A stretch of DNA of 18,129 nucleotides from an uncultured Collinsella sp. (GCA_900539735.1 UQDE01000037.1:1-18129); one strand, 5' to 3'; shown: positions 1 through 7,448, counted from the first letter of the stretch. Numbers and translations are program-made. Notes: a model not told the origin generated them from the sequence alone.

Positions 1-3
1 CAT
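1..3 (-). CDS. Start codon of a gene that leaves the window on the left
   Basis: Only the initiator ATG is inside the window (complement of 1-3). It is supported by a strong Shine-Dalgarno sequence, GGAGG at 13-9 on the minus strand, separated from the ATG by 5 nt. The gene runs in the same direction as the M42 peptidase, 158 bp upstream of it. Nothing can be said about its product. Confidence 0.5.
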
Positions 4-18
4 GCGAACCTCCAGTCC

Positions 19-63
19 GGACCGCCCCGCGGTCCAACTTTCTGTCCGCACCCCCATTGGGGG
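19..63 (-). other. Two small hairpins in the leader of the left-edge gene
   Basis: GGACCGC (19-25) pairs with GCGGTCC (29-35), and CCCCC (51-55) pairs with GGGGG (59-63). On the minus strand both lie just upstream of the ribosome-binding site of the gene starting at position 3, so they would be in its 5' leader. Neither is followed by a U-tract, and no known riboswitch class was recognised. Confidence 0.3.
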
Positions 64-117
64 CAAAAGCGTTTAAAACCGCCAAACAGTCCCTATTTCA
101 CCGCAACTTAGAGAGGA

Positions 118-153
118 CGGCCTCGGTCGGTACTGCCGTATCAGCCGAGGCCG
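118..153 (-). terminator. Hairpin after the M42 peptidase gene, no U-tract
   Basis: CGGCCTCGG (118-126) and CCGAGGCCG (145-153) form a perfect 9-bp GC-rich stem around an 18-nt loop, starting 8 nt after the peptidase stop codon. There is no run of U after it on the minus strand, so it may be a weak terminator or an mRNA 3'-end stabiliser. Confidence 0.35.
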
Positions 154-161
154 CTGCATCG

Positions 162-1205
162 CTAGCGCTGTACGTAGGCGCGGACGAGCTCGAAGGTGTT
201 GCGCACGCCGTCCATGTGGCTACGCTCGTAGTTGTGGCTCGCATACACGCCGGGGCCGATCAGACCATGGCGAATGTCGTAGCCGGCAGAGAGCGTGGCT
301 TCGACGTCCGAACCGTAATGCGGATACACGTCGATAGCGTAATCGAGCTCAAGCTCGCGCGCGATATTGGACAGCGCCGTCACCAGGTCGTAGTTGTACG
401 GACCGCCCGAATCCTTGGCGCAGATCGACACCATGTGCTCGGTGCAGCCTAGGTCGTCGCCCACGCAGCCCATGTCAACGCTGATCATCTCGCGCGTGTC
501 GGCCGGCACGAAGGCGCCGCCGTGGCCCACCTCCTCGTACACGGTAAAGAGCAGCGAAACCTTACGCGAAAGCGTCACCTCGCCAGCGGCGACGGCACGC
601 GCCAAGCCCAACAAAATGGCGGCCGATAGCTTGTCATCCAGGAAGCGGCTCTTAATGTAGCCGCTCTCCGTCACCGTCGTGCGAGGATCCATAGCGATGA
701 TGTCGCCGGTCTGAATACCCAGCTCGAGCACATCGTCCTTGCTGTCGACGTTCTCGTCGAGCAAGATCTCCATGTTCTTCTCGATGGTCTTGACCGGCTC
801 GTCGGCCACGTGCGCCGAAGGCTCGGTGTTAAGAACCACGCCCGTGTAGACATTGCCGTCGCGCGTGTAGACGGTGCAGTTCTCGCCATCGGCCGTAGAC
901 CACTGATGCCCACCGAGCGTCGTGGGGCGCAGGCGGCCATTGTCCTTAATGGAACGCACCATGGCGCCTAGGGTATCGACATGGCTCGCCAGTACGAGCG
1001 GCTCGCCCTCGCCGCCAAGCTCAACGAGCACGTTACCCTTATTAGAACGCTCAGGCCCAAACCCCATATCGCGCAGGGTCTCCATCAGATAATCAGTCGC
1101 CGCACGGGTATAGCCGGTAGGGGAGGCAATAGAAGTCAGCGTCTTAAGCTGTCCTGCGATATAGGAGAGCGTCTCCTCTAGAGAAGCATCAATATTAGAA
1201 GTCAT
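162..1205 (-). CDS. M42 family metallopeptidase (glutamyl aminopeptidase/endoglucanase M42-like)
   Basis: Predicted cytoplasmic di-zinc aminopeptidase of 347 residues, the usual size for family M42 (about 340-360), which trims N-terminal residues from peptides as large self-assembled complexes. The family's metal and catalytic residues are present in order: H75 and D77 in SHVDT, bridging D190 in FLDDK, the catalytic/ligand pair E224-E225 in YEEVGHGG, D244 in SVDMG and H324 in ASHNYERSH. A start two codons upstream (1211) is possible, but its ATG overlaps the Shine-Dalgarno sequence; for the ATG at 1205, AAGGA lies 5 nt away, so 1205 was chosen. It sits alone between gene-poor stretches. Its upstream region carries repeat element copy A, so its control may be shared with the flavodoxin/ferredoxin gene at 14087-14848. 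The exact peptide substrate cannot be read from sequence. Confidence 0.93.
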   Translation of the reverse strand: MTSNIDASLEETLSYIAGQLKTLTSIASPTGYTRAATDYLMETLRDMGFGPERSNKGNVLVELGGEGEPLVLASHVDTLGAMVRSIKDNGRLRPTTLGGHQWSTADGENCTVYTRDGNVYTGVVLNTEPSAHVADEPVKTIEKNMEILLDENVDSKDDVLELGIQTGDIIAMDPRTTVTESGYIKSRFLDDKLSAAILLGLARAVAAGEVTLSRKVSLLFTVYEEVGHGGAFVPADTREMISVDMGCVGDDLGCTEHMVSICAKDSGGPYNYDLVTALSNIARELELDYAIDVYPHYGSDVEATLSAGYDIRHGLIGPGVYASHNYERSHMDGVRNTFELVRAYVQR

Positions 1206-1339
1206 ATGCATCCTTCCAAGTAAAACTAAGACCGAGTCCCGATTTTAACCGTTCTGCACGTGCAATGCCCCAGGAGCCGAGCCGCCTCCAGACGTCCCCG
1301 CACCGGTTTTGTGCACGTGCACGGTTTACAATCTCAATC

Positions 1340-1651
1340 TTGCATAAATCCTATTGGTATTTGCATAGAAATGAGGCATCTTTTTGCTTCGTCTCAGGGT
1401 GCCCCACCTTGGACCGTGCAAAAAACGGAGTATTCAGCACCGTGGGCCCCAACGGCCCCATCACGAACGACAAAACGACGCGGTTACAGCAGTGTTGCAG
1501 GTCGTCGCAAAGCAGAAACTCAGTAACAACCCCCTCCACTCATCGATAGCCCGCCCACAATGGCTGTCGATGGGCGTCTGCGGATCACTACCGCCCATTC
1601 ACAACGTTATGCATTTTTAAGAGCTTGTTGAATACTCCCAAAAATGCACGC
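1340..1651 (+). repeat. Intergenic repeat element, copy A (conserved block plus inverted partner)
   Basis: Copy A of an element also found at 14984-15294. It starts with TTGCATA at 1340-1346, repeated at 1361-1367 (21-bp period). The core CCGTGCAAAAAACGG starts at 1414 and GGAGTATTC lies at 1427-1435. An inverted version, read on the minus strand as GCGTGCATTTTTGGG then AGTATTC, ends the element at 1651-1630. Core to inverted partner is 237 bp here and 236 bp in copy B, while the interior is largely unrelated. The left edge is 135 bp from the peptidase start codon. The function is unknown; I recognise no described family. It could be a mobile-element remnant with inverted ends or a paired protein-binding site. 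Confidence 0.7.
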
Positions 1652-1724
1652 AGGGAAGTGCACCACCTATCCGCAGCGGGCAGTACGCCTTGGTTTTGTC
1701 CGTCTCAGGGCATCGACGCAGCAC

Positions 1725-1756
1725 AAAAAGCCCCGCCGTGCGTAGCACGGCGGGGC
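1725..1756 (-). terminator. Rho-independent terminator of fucO
   Basis: On the minus strand a perfect 12-bp stem, GCCCCGCCGTGC paired with GCACGGCGGGGC (1756-1745 with 1741-1730), closes a 3-nt loop and is followed directly by UUUUUG (1729-1724). It begins 53 nt after the fucO stop codon. This is a textbook intrinsic terminator in that direction only; on the plus strand the stem is followed by CAGCGG. Confidence 0.93.
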
Positions 1757-1809
1757 CAGCGGCACGTCAAAAGACCATACACCTACGGGCGAAGGACCAC
1801 CAAACTGGG

Positions 1810-2976
1810 CTAGGCAGCCGGGCAGATCTTCTTGAAGAGCTCGATGACGTCGTCGAGCGTTGCCTCGCGCGGGTTACCCGGGAAGCAGGCGTCGGCCATG
1901 GCGTCCTTGGCCAGGACCTCGATCTCGTCAGCCTTCATGGCCTCACAGACGTGCGGGATGTTCACGTCGGCGGAAAGCTGCTTGACGGCGGCGATGGCGG
2001 CATCGGCGGCCTCGGCGGTGCTCATGCCCGTGGTGTCAACGCCCATGGCGACGGCAACCTTGGCCAGGCGCTCAGCGCAAACCGGCTTGTTGAACTCCAT
2101 GGCGATCGGCAGCAGCATGGCGCAAGCGACGCCGTGCGGGGTGTCGTAGTGAGCGGACAGGGTGTGAGCCATGGCGTGGTCGATGCCCAGGCCAACATTG
2201 GAGAAGCCCATGCCGGCGACATACTGACCAAGAGCCATGCCCTCACGGCCGGAGCCGGGCTGGCCGGACTTGGCCTCGGCGACGGAGTCGCGCAGGTTCT
2301 CGCTGATCAGCTTAATGGCCTCAAAGTGGAACATGTCGGAGAGCTCCCAAGCGCCCTTGGTGGTATAGCCCTCGATGGCGTGGGTCAGAGCGTCCATGCC
2401 GGTGGAGGCGGTCAGGCCGGCGGGCATGGAAGCCATCATGTCGGGGTCGACGACGGCGACCTCGGGGGCGTCGTTGGTGTCGACGCACACGAACTTGCGG
2501 ACCTTCTCGGGGTCGGTGATGACGTAGTTGATGGTCACCTCGGCAGCGGTACCGGCGGTCGTCGGCACGGCGATGGTGAACACGGCGTGGTTCTTAGTGG
2601 GAGCAACGCCCTCGAGGCTGCGGACATCGGCGAACTCGGGGTTGTTGATGATGATGCCGATGGCCTTGGCGGTGTCCATGGAGGAGCCGCCACCGATGGT
2701 CACGATAGCGTCAGCCTCGGCGGCCTTGAAGGCCTCGACGCCGTCCTTGACGTTCTGAATCGTGGGGTTGGGCTTGATCTCGGAGTAGAGGCTCCAAGCG
2801 ATGCCGGCGGCGTCGAGCTCGTCGGTCACCTTAGCGGTAACGCCAAACTTGACCAGATCGGGGTCGGAGCAGACGAAGATCTTCTTGTAGCCGCGACGCT
2901 GGAGCTCGCCGGGGATCTCCTTGATGGCGCCGGAACCATGATAAGAGATGGTATTGAGAACGAAACGATTAGCCAT
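1810..2976 (-). CDS. fucO: Lactaldehyde reductase / iron-containing alcohol dehydrogenase
   Basis: Group III iron-dependent alcohol dehydrogenase of 388 residues that reduces lactaldehyde or related aldehydes with NADH. It matches Escherichia coli FucO as I recall it through long stretches, including NNPEFADVRSLEG (111-123), VPTTAGTAAEVTINYVIT (137-154), MALGQYVAGMGFSNVGLG (247-264) and GNPREATL near the C-terminus. The nucleotide-binding motif GGGSSMD is at 95-101. The iron ligands expected in this fold are all present: D195, H199, H267 and H281. The start at 2976 (MANRF...) is preceded by GGGAGG at 6 nt; an upstream in-frame start at 3018 lacks this support. No fucose or rhamnose genes adjoin it, so it may serve general anaerobic NADH recycling. 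It is a single-gene unit with its own terminator. Confidence 0.92.
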   Translation of the reverse strand: MANRFVLNTISYHGSGAIKEIPGELQRRGYKKIFVCSDPDLVKFGVTAKVTDELDAAGIAWSLYSEIKPNPTIQNVKDGVEAFKAAEADAIVTIGGGSSMDTAKAIGIIINNPEFADVRSLEGVAPTKNHAVFTIAVPTTAGTAAEVTINYVITDPEKVRKFVCVDTNDAPEVAVVDPDMMASMPAGLTASTGMDALTHAIEGYTTKGAWELSDMFHFEAIKLISENLRDSVAEAKSGQPGSGREGMALGQYVAGMGFSNVGLGIDHAMAHTLSAHYDTPHGVACAMLLPIAMEFNKPVCAERLAKVAVAMGVDTTGMSTAEAADAAIAAVKQLSADVNIPHVCEAMKADEIEVLAKDAMADACFPGNPREATLDDVIELFKKICPAA

Positions 2977-3035
2977 TGATAGCCTCCCATCGTGTGCGGG
3001 GCATCCATTACGCCCCACGCTATGAGTCCCATCCT

Positions 3036-3086
3036 AACGCTTTTGAAACAAAAAACGCGTGAGAACGTCAAACTATTTAAAGCGTT
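3036..3086 (-). promoter_or_regulatory. Inverted repeat upstream of fucO, candidate operator
   Basis: AACGCTTT (3036-3043) and AAAGCGTT (3079-3086) form an inverted repeat centred 43 bp apart, about four helical turns, 60-110 bp upstream of the fucO start. The arms are extended by GAAAC-like bases. A weak promoter (TTGACG, 17 bp, TTTCAA, minus strand) lies between the arms. The half-sites resemble LacI-family operators but do not fit the CcpA cre consensus. Confidence 0.3.
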
Positions 3087-3099
3087 TCAACAGACGATG

Positions 3100-3135
3100 A
3101 AAAATATTGCGGCAAAGGGACAGCCCCTTTGCCGC
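3100..3135 (-). terminator. Rho-independent terminator of the DUF1275 gene
   Basis: On the minus strand the perfect 11-bp stem GCGGCAAAGGG/CCCTTTGCCGC (3135-3125 with 3119-3109) closes a 5-nt loop and is followed by AAUAUUUUUC. It starts 6 nt after the stop codon of the YoaK-like gene. Confidence 0.8.
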
Positions 3136-3141
3136 ATTCGG

Positions 3142-3858
3142 TTACTTTCGACAGCCCTCTTTCCAAGCCTCGGCCGCAACCTTCCAGCGTAAGCGCAAGT
3201 CGCGCTCGCGGTCGATGAACATGATGGCAAACGCGACAAACAGCAGCAAGCTCGCCACGACGATGGCGTGCAGGCCCATGCGCTCAATACACCAGTTGCC
3301 CAACACGGCGCCAAACACAAAGGTAAGGATCACGCCAAAGTACAGCAGGCCGTTTTCCAAAAAGCCGCGCCTGTGGGTGATGATGTAATCGTCCACGTTT
3401 TGCAGCGCGTTGCGCAGGTTACCGATGCACATGGTCGTAGCGATGCCGTGACCGTGGATCTTGCGGAAGCTCTCAACCTGCATGCCGCAGGCAAATGAGG
3501 TGAGGCAGTTGGCGAGCAGGTTAAAATTGCCGCCCGGGATAAAGCTCACGCCCAGCAAGATGACGGCTTCAAAGAACACCGTCACCTGACGCCAGTGGAT
3601 CACGCTGCCAAACCGCTCGTGCACTAGATCGGCAAGCATAATACCCACGGCAAACGACACCACAGGGAAGAAGTAGCGCCCCGCAAGTGCCCAGTTGCCC
3701 TCCGAGATGCTCACGCCCACGAGCAGGATGTTGCCTGTCTGCGCGTTAGCGAAAACATGGTCGCGCCCAATGTACGAATACACGTCCATAAAGCCACCGG
3801 CGAGCGCCAAGATGATGCCCAGCTCAATAGACTCCGATATCTGTTTGGCACGCTGCAT
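3142..3858 (-). CDS. YoaK family (DUF1275) small membrane protein
   Basis: Integral membrane protein of 238 residues, the typical length for DUF1275/YoaK. The family signature is clear near the N-terminus: GGFMDVYSYI followed by VFANAQTGNILL, roughly residues 21-46. About six hydrophobic segments follow, and the protein ends in a basic tail (RERDLRLRWK). The molecular function of the family is not established; transport has been suggested from its fold. The start at 3858 was chosen because the hydrophobic family N-terminus begins there and AAGGAGG lies 10 nt upstream. The longer open frame to 4020 has no ribosome-binding site and would run into the ygiQ control region. It is divergent from ygiQ, with 253 bp between start codons, and has its own terminator. 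Confidence 0.85.
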   Translation of the reverse strand: MQRAKQISESIELGIILALAGGFMDVYSYIGRDHVFANAQTGNILLVGVSISEGNWALAGRYFFPVVSFAVGIMLADLVHERFGSVIHWRQVTVFFEAVILLGVSFIPGGNFNLLANCLTSFACGMQVESFRKIHGHGIATTMCIGNLRNALQNVDDYIITHRRGFLENGLLYFGVILTFVFGAVLGNWCIERMGLHAIVVASLLLFVAFAIMFIDRERDLRLRWKVAAEAWKEGCRK

Positions 3859-4040
3859 CGTCGTGCATCCTCCTTGTTGACGACTCTCTCGTGCGTTGGC
3901 GGAAACATAGCCGCCGTTCATACTGTAACCCATTGACAACATGGCGTGCGCGCGAGACGGCTCCTTCGACACGGGGATACACAGTCTGGAAACAAACGAC
4001 TGGCTCAGCAACGCTCTCACTCACCAGCTCATGTACTCCC

Positions 4041-4080
4041 CCAGTCTTTTTAGCCCCGTCCCAAAAAGACTGGTTACAAT
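4041..4080 (+). promoter_or_regulatory. 11-bp palindrome overlapping the putative ygiQ promoter
   Basis: CCAGTCTTTTT (4041-4051) and AAAAAGACTGG (4063-4073) are a perfect 11-bp inverted repeat around an 11-nt spacer. TACAAT, a good -10 hexamer, starts 2 nt later (4075-4080), placing any -35 inside the palindrome. No consensus -35 is visible. The arrangement fits an operator or an activator site; the palindrome is not followed by U in either direction, so it is not a terminator. Confidence 0.45.
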
Positions 4081-4111
4081 TACGTGCAGCATACAGACAC
4101 CGGGAGGGATC

Positions 4112-6247
4112 GTGGCAAAAAAGCCTCAGCACGCTCAGAACAGCCAACGCGGACAGCAGGGCAAACAGGACCAGCAGCAAAAGCGCGGCGGCAAGGCGCA
4201 GGGCTCGCGACCCACGCATGCCTCAGCAGCGCCCTCACGCCCCTGGCGTCCGGGCCGCGACAAGTTCCTCCCCGTCAGCCGCGCCGACATGGATGCGCGC
4301 GGCTGGGACCAGTGCGACTTTGTCTACATCTGCGGCGACGCCTACGTGGACCACCCCAGCTTTGGCATGGCCATCGTCAGCCGCGTACTCGACGCGCACG
4401 GCTACAAGGTGGGCATTATCTGCCAGCCCGACTGGACCGACCCCGCCAGCATCACGGTGCTCGGCGAGCCGCGCCTGGGCTTTCTCGTCAGCGCCGGCAA
4501 CATGGACTCCATGGTCAACCACTATTCGGTGACCAAGCACCGCCGCCACACCGACGCCTATACCCCCGGCGGCGAGGAAGGTCACCGCCCCAACCGTGCC
4601 GTCACGGTCTACGGCAATCTCATCCGTCAGACGTTCAAGGACGCCCCCATCATTATCGGTGGCATCGAGGCGAGCCTGCGCCGCCTGGCCCACTACGACT
4701 ACTGGCAGGATAAGCTCAAGCGCTCGGTGCTGCTCGACTCGGGCGCCGACATCCTCATCTACGGCATGGGCGAGCACGCGATTGTCGAGATCGCCGACGC
4801 GCTCGACGCGGGGCTGCCCGTCGATCAGATCACCTATATCAACGGCACCGTTTACCGCACGGGTTCGCTCGACGAGGTCTACGACTACGACCTGCTGCCC
4901 AGCTGGGACGACCTTGCCGCTGACAAGCTCAACTACGCCCGCAGCTTTAACGTGCAGCAGCAAAATATGGACCCCATCACCGGGCATCGTCTGGTAGAGC
5001 CCTACCCCAACAGCGTCTATGTGGTGCAGAACCCGCCGTCGGCCACGCTCACCACCGACGAGATGGACGAGGTGGCCGAACTCCCCTACGCACGCGATTG
5101 GCATCCCGATTACGACGCGGCGGGCGGCGTGCCGGCCTTTGCCGAGATCAAGTTTTCAATCAGCTCCAACCGCGGGTGCTTTGGTGAGTGCTCGTTTTGT
5201 GCGCTGACCTTCCACCAGGGCCGCGTGCTGCAGATGCGCAGCCACGACTCGATCATGCGCGAGGCCGAGCTACTCACGCACGACCCCGAGTTTAAGGGCT
5301 ACATCAACGACGTGGGTGGACCGACGGCCAACTTTAGCCGTCCCGCCTGCGACAAGCAGCTCAAGCACGGCGTGTGCAAGAACAAGCGCTGCCTGTGGCC
5401 GAGCGTGTGCAAGAACATGGTGGTCGACGAAAGCGGCTACACGCAACTGTTGCGCGACCTGCGCCAGCTGCCGGGCGTCAAAAAGGTCTTCGTGCGCAGC
5501 GGCATCCGTTTTGACTACACCATGGCCGATACCTCGGACGAGTTTTTGCGCGAGTTGCTGGAGCATCATGTCTCGGGCCAGCTGCGCGTAGCACCCGAGC
5601 ACGTGAGCGACGCGGTGTTGTCCGTGATGGGCAAGCCGAGCCGCGCCGTCTACGACGCGTTCTGCCGAAAATTTGAGCGTTTGAACCGCGAGTACGGACT
5701 CAAGCAGTACGTGGTGCCATACCTGATCTCGAGCCACCCCGGATCGACGATGAAGGAAGCCGTGGACCTTGCCGAGGCCGTACGCGACATGGGCTACATG
5801 CCCGAGCAGGTGCAGGACTTCTACCCCACCCCGTCCACCATGTCGACGTGCATGTACTACACCGGCGTGGACCCGCGCACCATGGAGCCGATCTATGTGG
5901 CGCGCGACCCGCACGAGAAGGCCATGCAACGAGCGCTCATCCAGTATCGCAAGCCCGAGAACTACAAGCTGGTGCGCGAGGCGCTGGAAAAGGCCGGCCG
6001 CCGCGACCTGATCGGCTACACCAAGCATTGCCTGATTCGCCCCGTGCCGCCACGCCCGGGCGAGACATCGGCCAGCGGCGGACACGGCGCTGGCAAGAAG
6101 GGCGGTAAGGCCCACGGTGGCGGCGCTGGCAAGGGGCCTAAGGGCAGCAAGGGCCACGGCGGCATGTCGCGCGCGCAGAACACCGCGGGCCGCAACCGTG
6201 CGGCCCAGGGGCGTCAGGGCGCCAACGGCGGCGGACGTCGCAATTAG
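4112..6247 (+). CDS. ygiQ: YgiQ family radical SAM protein (UPF0313)
   Basis: Radical S-adenosylmethionine protein of 711 residues, close to the usual 650-740 of the YgiQ family. The family is well conserved, but its substrate is not firmly established. The cluster-binding motif is CX3CX2C at C356, C360 and C363, within the context NRGCFGECSFC. Other family-like blocks are GGIEASLRRLAHYDYW (about 184-199), PEHVSDAVL and LISSHPGSTMKEA toward the C-terminal half. The first 50 residues are a charged Q/K/R-rich linker, and the last 55 are low-complexity Gly/Lys/Arg repeats, possibly RNA- or ribosome-contacting. The start is GTG at 4112 with GGGAGG 4 nt upstream; an ATG at 3941 opens the same frame but lies in the control region and lacks family similarity. 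The 3' end overlaps the convergent protease gene by 4 bp. Confidence 0.92.
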   Translation: MAKKPQHAQNSQRGQQGKQDQQQKRGGKAQGSRPTHASAAPSRPWRPGRDKFLPVSRADMDARGWDQCDFVYICGDAYVDHPSFGMAIVSRVLDAHGYKVGIICQPDWTDPASITVLGEPRLGFLVSAGNMDSMVNHYSVTKHRRHTDAYTPGGEEGHRPNRAVTVYGNLIRQTFKDAPIIIGGIEASLRRLAHYDYWQDKLKRSVLLDSGADILIYGMGEHAIVEIADALDAGLPVDQITYINGTVYRTGSLDEVYDYDLLPSWDDLAADKLNYARSFNVQQQNMDPITGHRLVEPYPNSVYVVQNPPSATLTTDEMDEVAELPYARDWHPDYDAAGGVPAFAEIKFSISSNRGCFGECSFCALTFHQGRVLQMRSHDSIMREAELLTHDPEFKGYINDVGGPTANFSRPACDKQLKHGVCKNKRCLWPSVCKNMVVDESGYTQLLRDLRQLPGVKKVFVRSGIRFDYTMADTSDEFLRELLEHHVSGQLRVAPEHVSDAVLSVMGKPSRAVYDAFCRKFERLNREYGLKQYVVPYLISSHPGSTMKEAVDLAEAVRDMGYMPEQVQDFYPTPSTMSTCMYYTGVDPRTMEPIYVARDPHEKAMQRALIQYRKPENYKLVREALEKAGRRDLIGYTKHCLIRPVPPRPGETSASGGHGAGKKGGKAHGGGAGKGPKGSKGHGGMSRAQNTAGRNRAAQGRQGANGGGRRN

Positions 6248-7164
6248 TGCGGGAATGCGGTAGATGTGGTCGCAGCGCTCTGTTGGCACGCTTGGCGCAG
6301 TGAGCGCATCGCCTCCACGAGGATGATGCCGGCGATAGCAACCGTGACTACCGCGTCGAACGGCGTGTTCACAAACCAGAGCAACGTCATGAGATACGAC
6401 CCGGCATTAAAGGCAAAGTGCAGCAGGATCGTGTAGCGGAGCTTTCCGGTCGTCACGAGCACCCAACCAAAGATGAGGCCGGCGGCACCCGCGTAGCAAC
6501 CCTGTACCCAATTCATGTGCATAAAACCGAAGATTGCCGCCTGCAGCACAATCGCCGCGGCAATACCCCACGTGCTTGGGGCCGCCCAGGGCACCATGGC
6601 ACCGTCCTGCGCGCTCGCACGACGCCGGCGCTTCCAAAGTGGGCGGCACTGCGGATTAAACGCTCGGAGCGAAAACTCAAAAATAATGCCGCGCACCAGC
6701 AGCTCTTCACAAAATGGGGCACCGAGCACCGTAGTCAGGACGTCGAGATAGCTGGTGTCGCCCATGCCTGTTTCCTCGACAAGCTCGCTGTAGTCGGCCG
6801 CCGCCTCGGGCAACAGCGACAGCACGGCGTCGGTCACGTAGCCAACGACCACCTGCAGGGCCAGGCCAATCACGATAACGCAGGCGATGCGTTTCCACGC
6901 CCCACGCGCTCCCCCGCCGAGCGGACGCTCGCTTTGCCGGCGTGCCATAAACGAACGCGGCCACAGATAACGCCACCACAGCAGCGCCATCAAAAACGAT
7001 GCCGCCTGCGCGACAGCCTGAAGCAATTGGATATCGAGGTCGTCGATCGAAAAACCCATGAACACCGATGCGACACCGAGGGCGGAGAACAAAACGGCGC
7101 TCAGGGCAATATCGGCAGCAACAACGCCAAAACAGGCAAGCGCCCACGCTATCGCATTGAGCAT
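6244..7164 (-). CDS. CPBP family intramembrane glutamic/metallo-endopeptidase (CAAX protease-like)
   Basis: Polytopic membrane protein of 306 residues with the three CPBP/Abi (Rce1-like) motifs: EELLVRG with E153, E154 and R158; FMHMNWVQG with H216; and HFAFNAG with H249 and N253. These residues form the catalytic site in Rce1-type proteases. Roughly seven to eight hydrophobic segments are visible, with a basic loop, KRRRRAS, at 178-184. Bacterial members process or bind prenyl- or peptide-type substrates, including bacteriocins and signalling peptides; nothing here identifies the substrate. The start at 7164 has GAGGAGG 5 nt upstream, much better than the far upstream alternative. It lies 83 bp downstream of the orphan antitoxin gene on the same strand, with one 31-nt repeat between them, so the two could share a transcript. 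Confidence 0.88.
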   Translation of the reverse strand: MLNAIAWALACFGVVAADIALSAVLFSALGVASVFMGFSIDDLDIQLLQAVAQAASFLMALLWWRYLWPRSFMARRQSERPLGGGARGAWKRIACVIVIGLALQVVVGYVTDAVLSLLPEAAADYSELVEETGMGDTSYLDVLTTVLGAPFCEELLVRGIIFEFSLRAFNPQCRPLWKRRRRASAQDGAMVPWAAPSTWGIAAAIVLQAAIFGFMHMNWVQGCYAGAAGLIFGWVLVTTGKLRYTILLHFAFNAGSYLMTLLWFVNTPFDAVVTVAIAGIILVEAMRSLRQACQQSAATTSTAFPH

Positions 7165-7215
7165 GCCAACCTCCTCAAAACCGTTCCCTAGTTCTACCAC
7201 AACTCGGCAGAGAGC

Positions 7216-7246
7216 TGATCCCATGGGGACGGAGGAAAACGGATCA
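7216..7246 (-). repeat. 31-nt TGATCC/GGATCA repeat, copy 1
   Basis: TGATCC (7216-7221), 19 nt, GGATCA (7241-7246). On the minus strand the interior reads GTTTTCCTCCGTCCCC followed by ATG. It begins 1 nt after the antitoxin stop codon, so it lies in the 3' untranslated part of that mRNA or between the antitoxin and protease cistrons. Three related copies are at 7613, 13976 and 14009. Confidence 0.8.
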
Positions 7247-7247
7247 C

Positions 7248-7448
7248 TTATTGATGAGAATCGGGCGCAGTGCCAAAGGCCCCGCTGGGCGAAATGTCGA
7301 ACGGAAAGGTGCCGCAGCGATTGAAGGCGGCGATGAACATGCGGATGGCGTTGGACGGCGTGGTGCCTACGAGTTGGGTTGCCGCCGCGAAGGCCGCCTT
7401 TTCCTCGGGCAAGACCTTCGCGACAACCGGGGTCATGTGTTCTGCCAT
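7248..7448 (-). CDS. RelB/DinJ-type antitoxin, apparently without a toxin
   Basis: Small protein of 66 residues resembling the ribbon-helix-helix RelB/DinJ antitoxins. It has a short N-terminal strand (VVAKVLPEEK), then a helix, TPSNAIRMFIAAFNRCGTFPF (30-50), matching the DinJ pattern of T-x-x-D/N-AIR-F plus a G-x-x-PF ending. In such systems the protein represses its own promoter and neutralises a YafQ/RelE-type mRNA nuclease. No toxin frame exists in the 83 bp downstream or 216 bp upstream, so it is an orphan, a regulator, or the remnant of a lost module. The start at 7448 has AAGGA 6 nt upstream; the ATG at 7523 has none. A palindrome at 7563-7591 is a candidate autoregulatory operator. 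Confidence 0.75.
   Translation of the reverse strand: MAEHMTPVVAKVLPEEKAAFAAATQLVGTTPSNAIRMFIAAFNRCGTFPFDISPSGAFGTAPDSHQ

Larger units (their letters stand above)
1206..1809. other. 604-bp gene-free region between the peptidase and fucO
   Basis: No convincing gene. It holds, left to right: two palindromes, TGCACGTGCA (1255-1264) and GTGCACGTGCAC (1311-1322), centred 57 bp apart; repeat element copy A (1340-1651); an imperfect 11-bp hairpin, CATCGATAGCC/GGCTGTCGATG (about 1541-1571); an inverted repeat TGCATTTTT (1610-1618)/AAAAATGCA (1640-1648) overlapping the right end of the element; and the fucO terminator. A possible -10 (TAAAAT, minus strand near 1245) for the peptidase is weak, with no clear -35. 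The small open frames here are not supported by ribosome-binding sites. Confidence 0.6.

Noticed and set aside
1265..1549. Small plus-strand frames through repeat element A, with related peptides in element B (14951-15214)
   Set aside because: All three frames give similar peptides in both copies because the DNA itself is conserved; there is no start-site signal and no codon-type substitution pattern.
1690..2979. 429-residue plus-strand open frame opposite fucO
   Set aside because: Gly/His/Val-rich low-complexity shadow; fucO on the other strand is near identical to known enzymes in many blocks.
3036..3091. CcpA catabolite-response (cre) site upstream of fucO
   Set aside because: TGAAACGCTTTA is one base shorter than the cre consensus, so only a general inverted repeat is reported.
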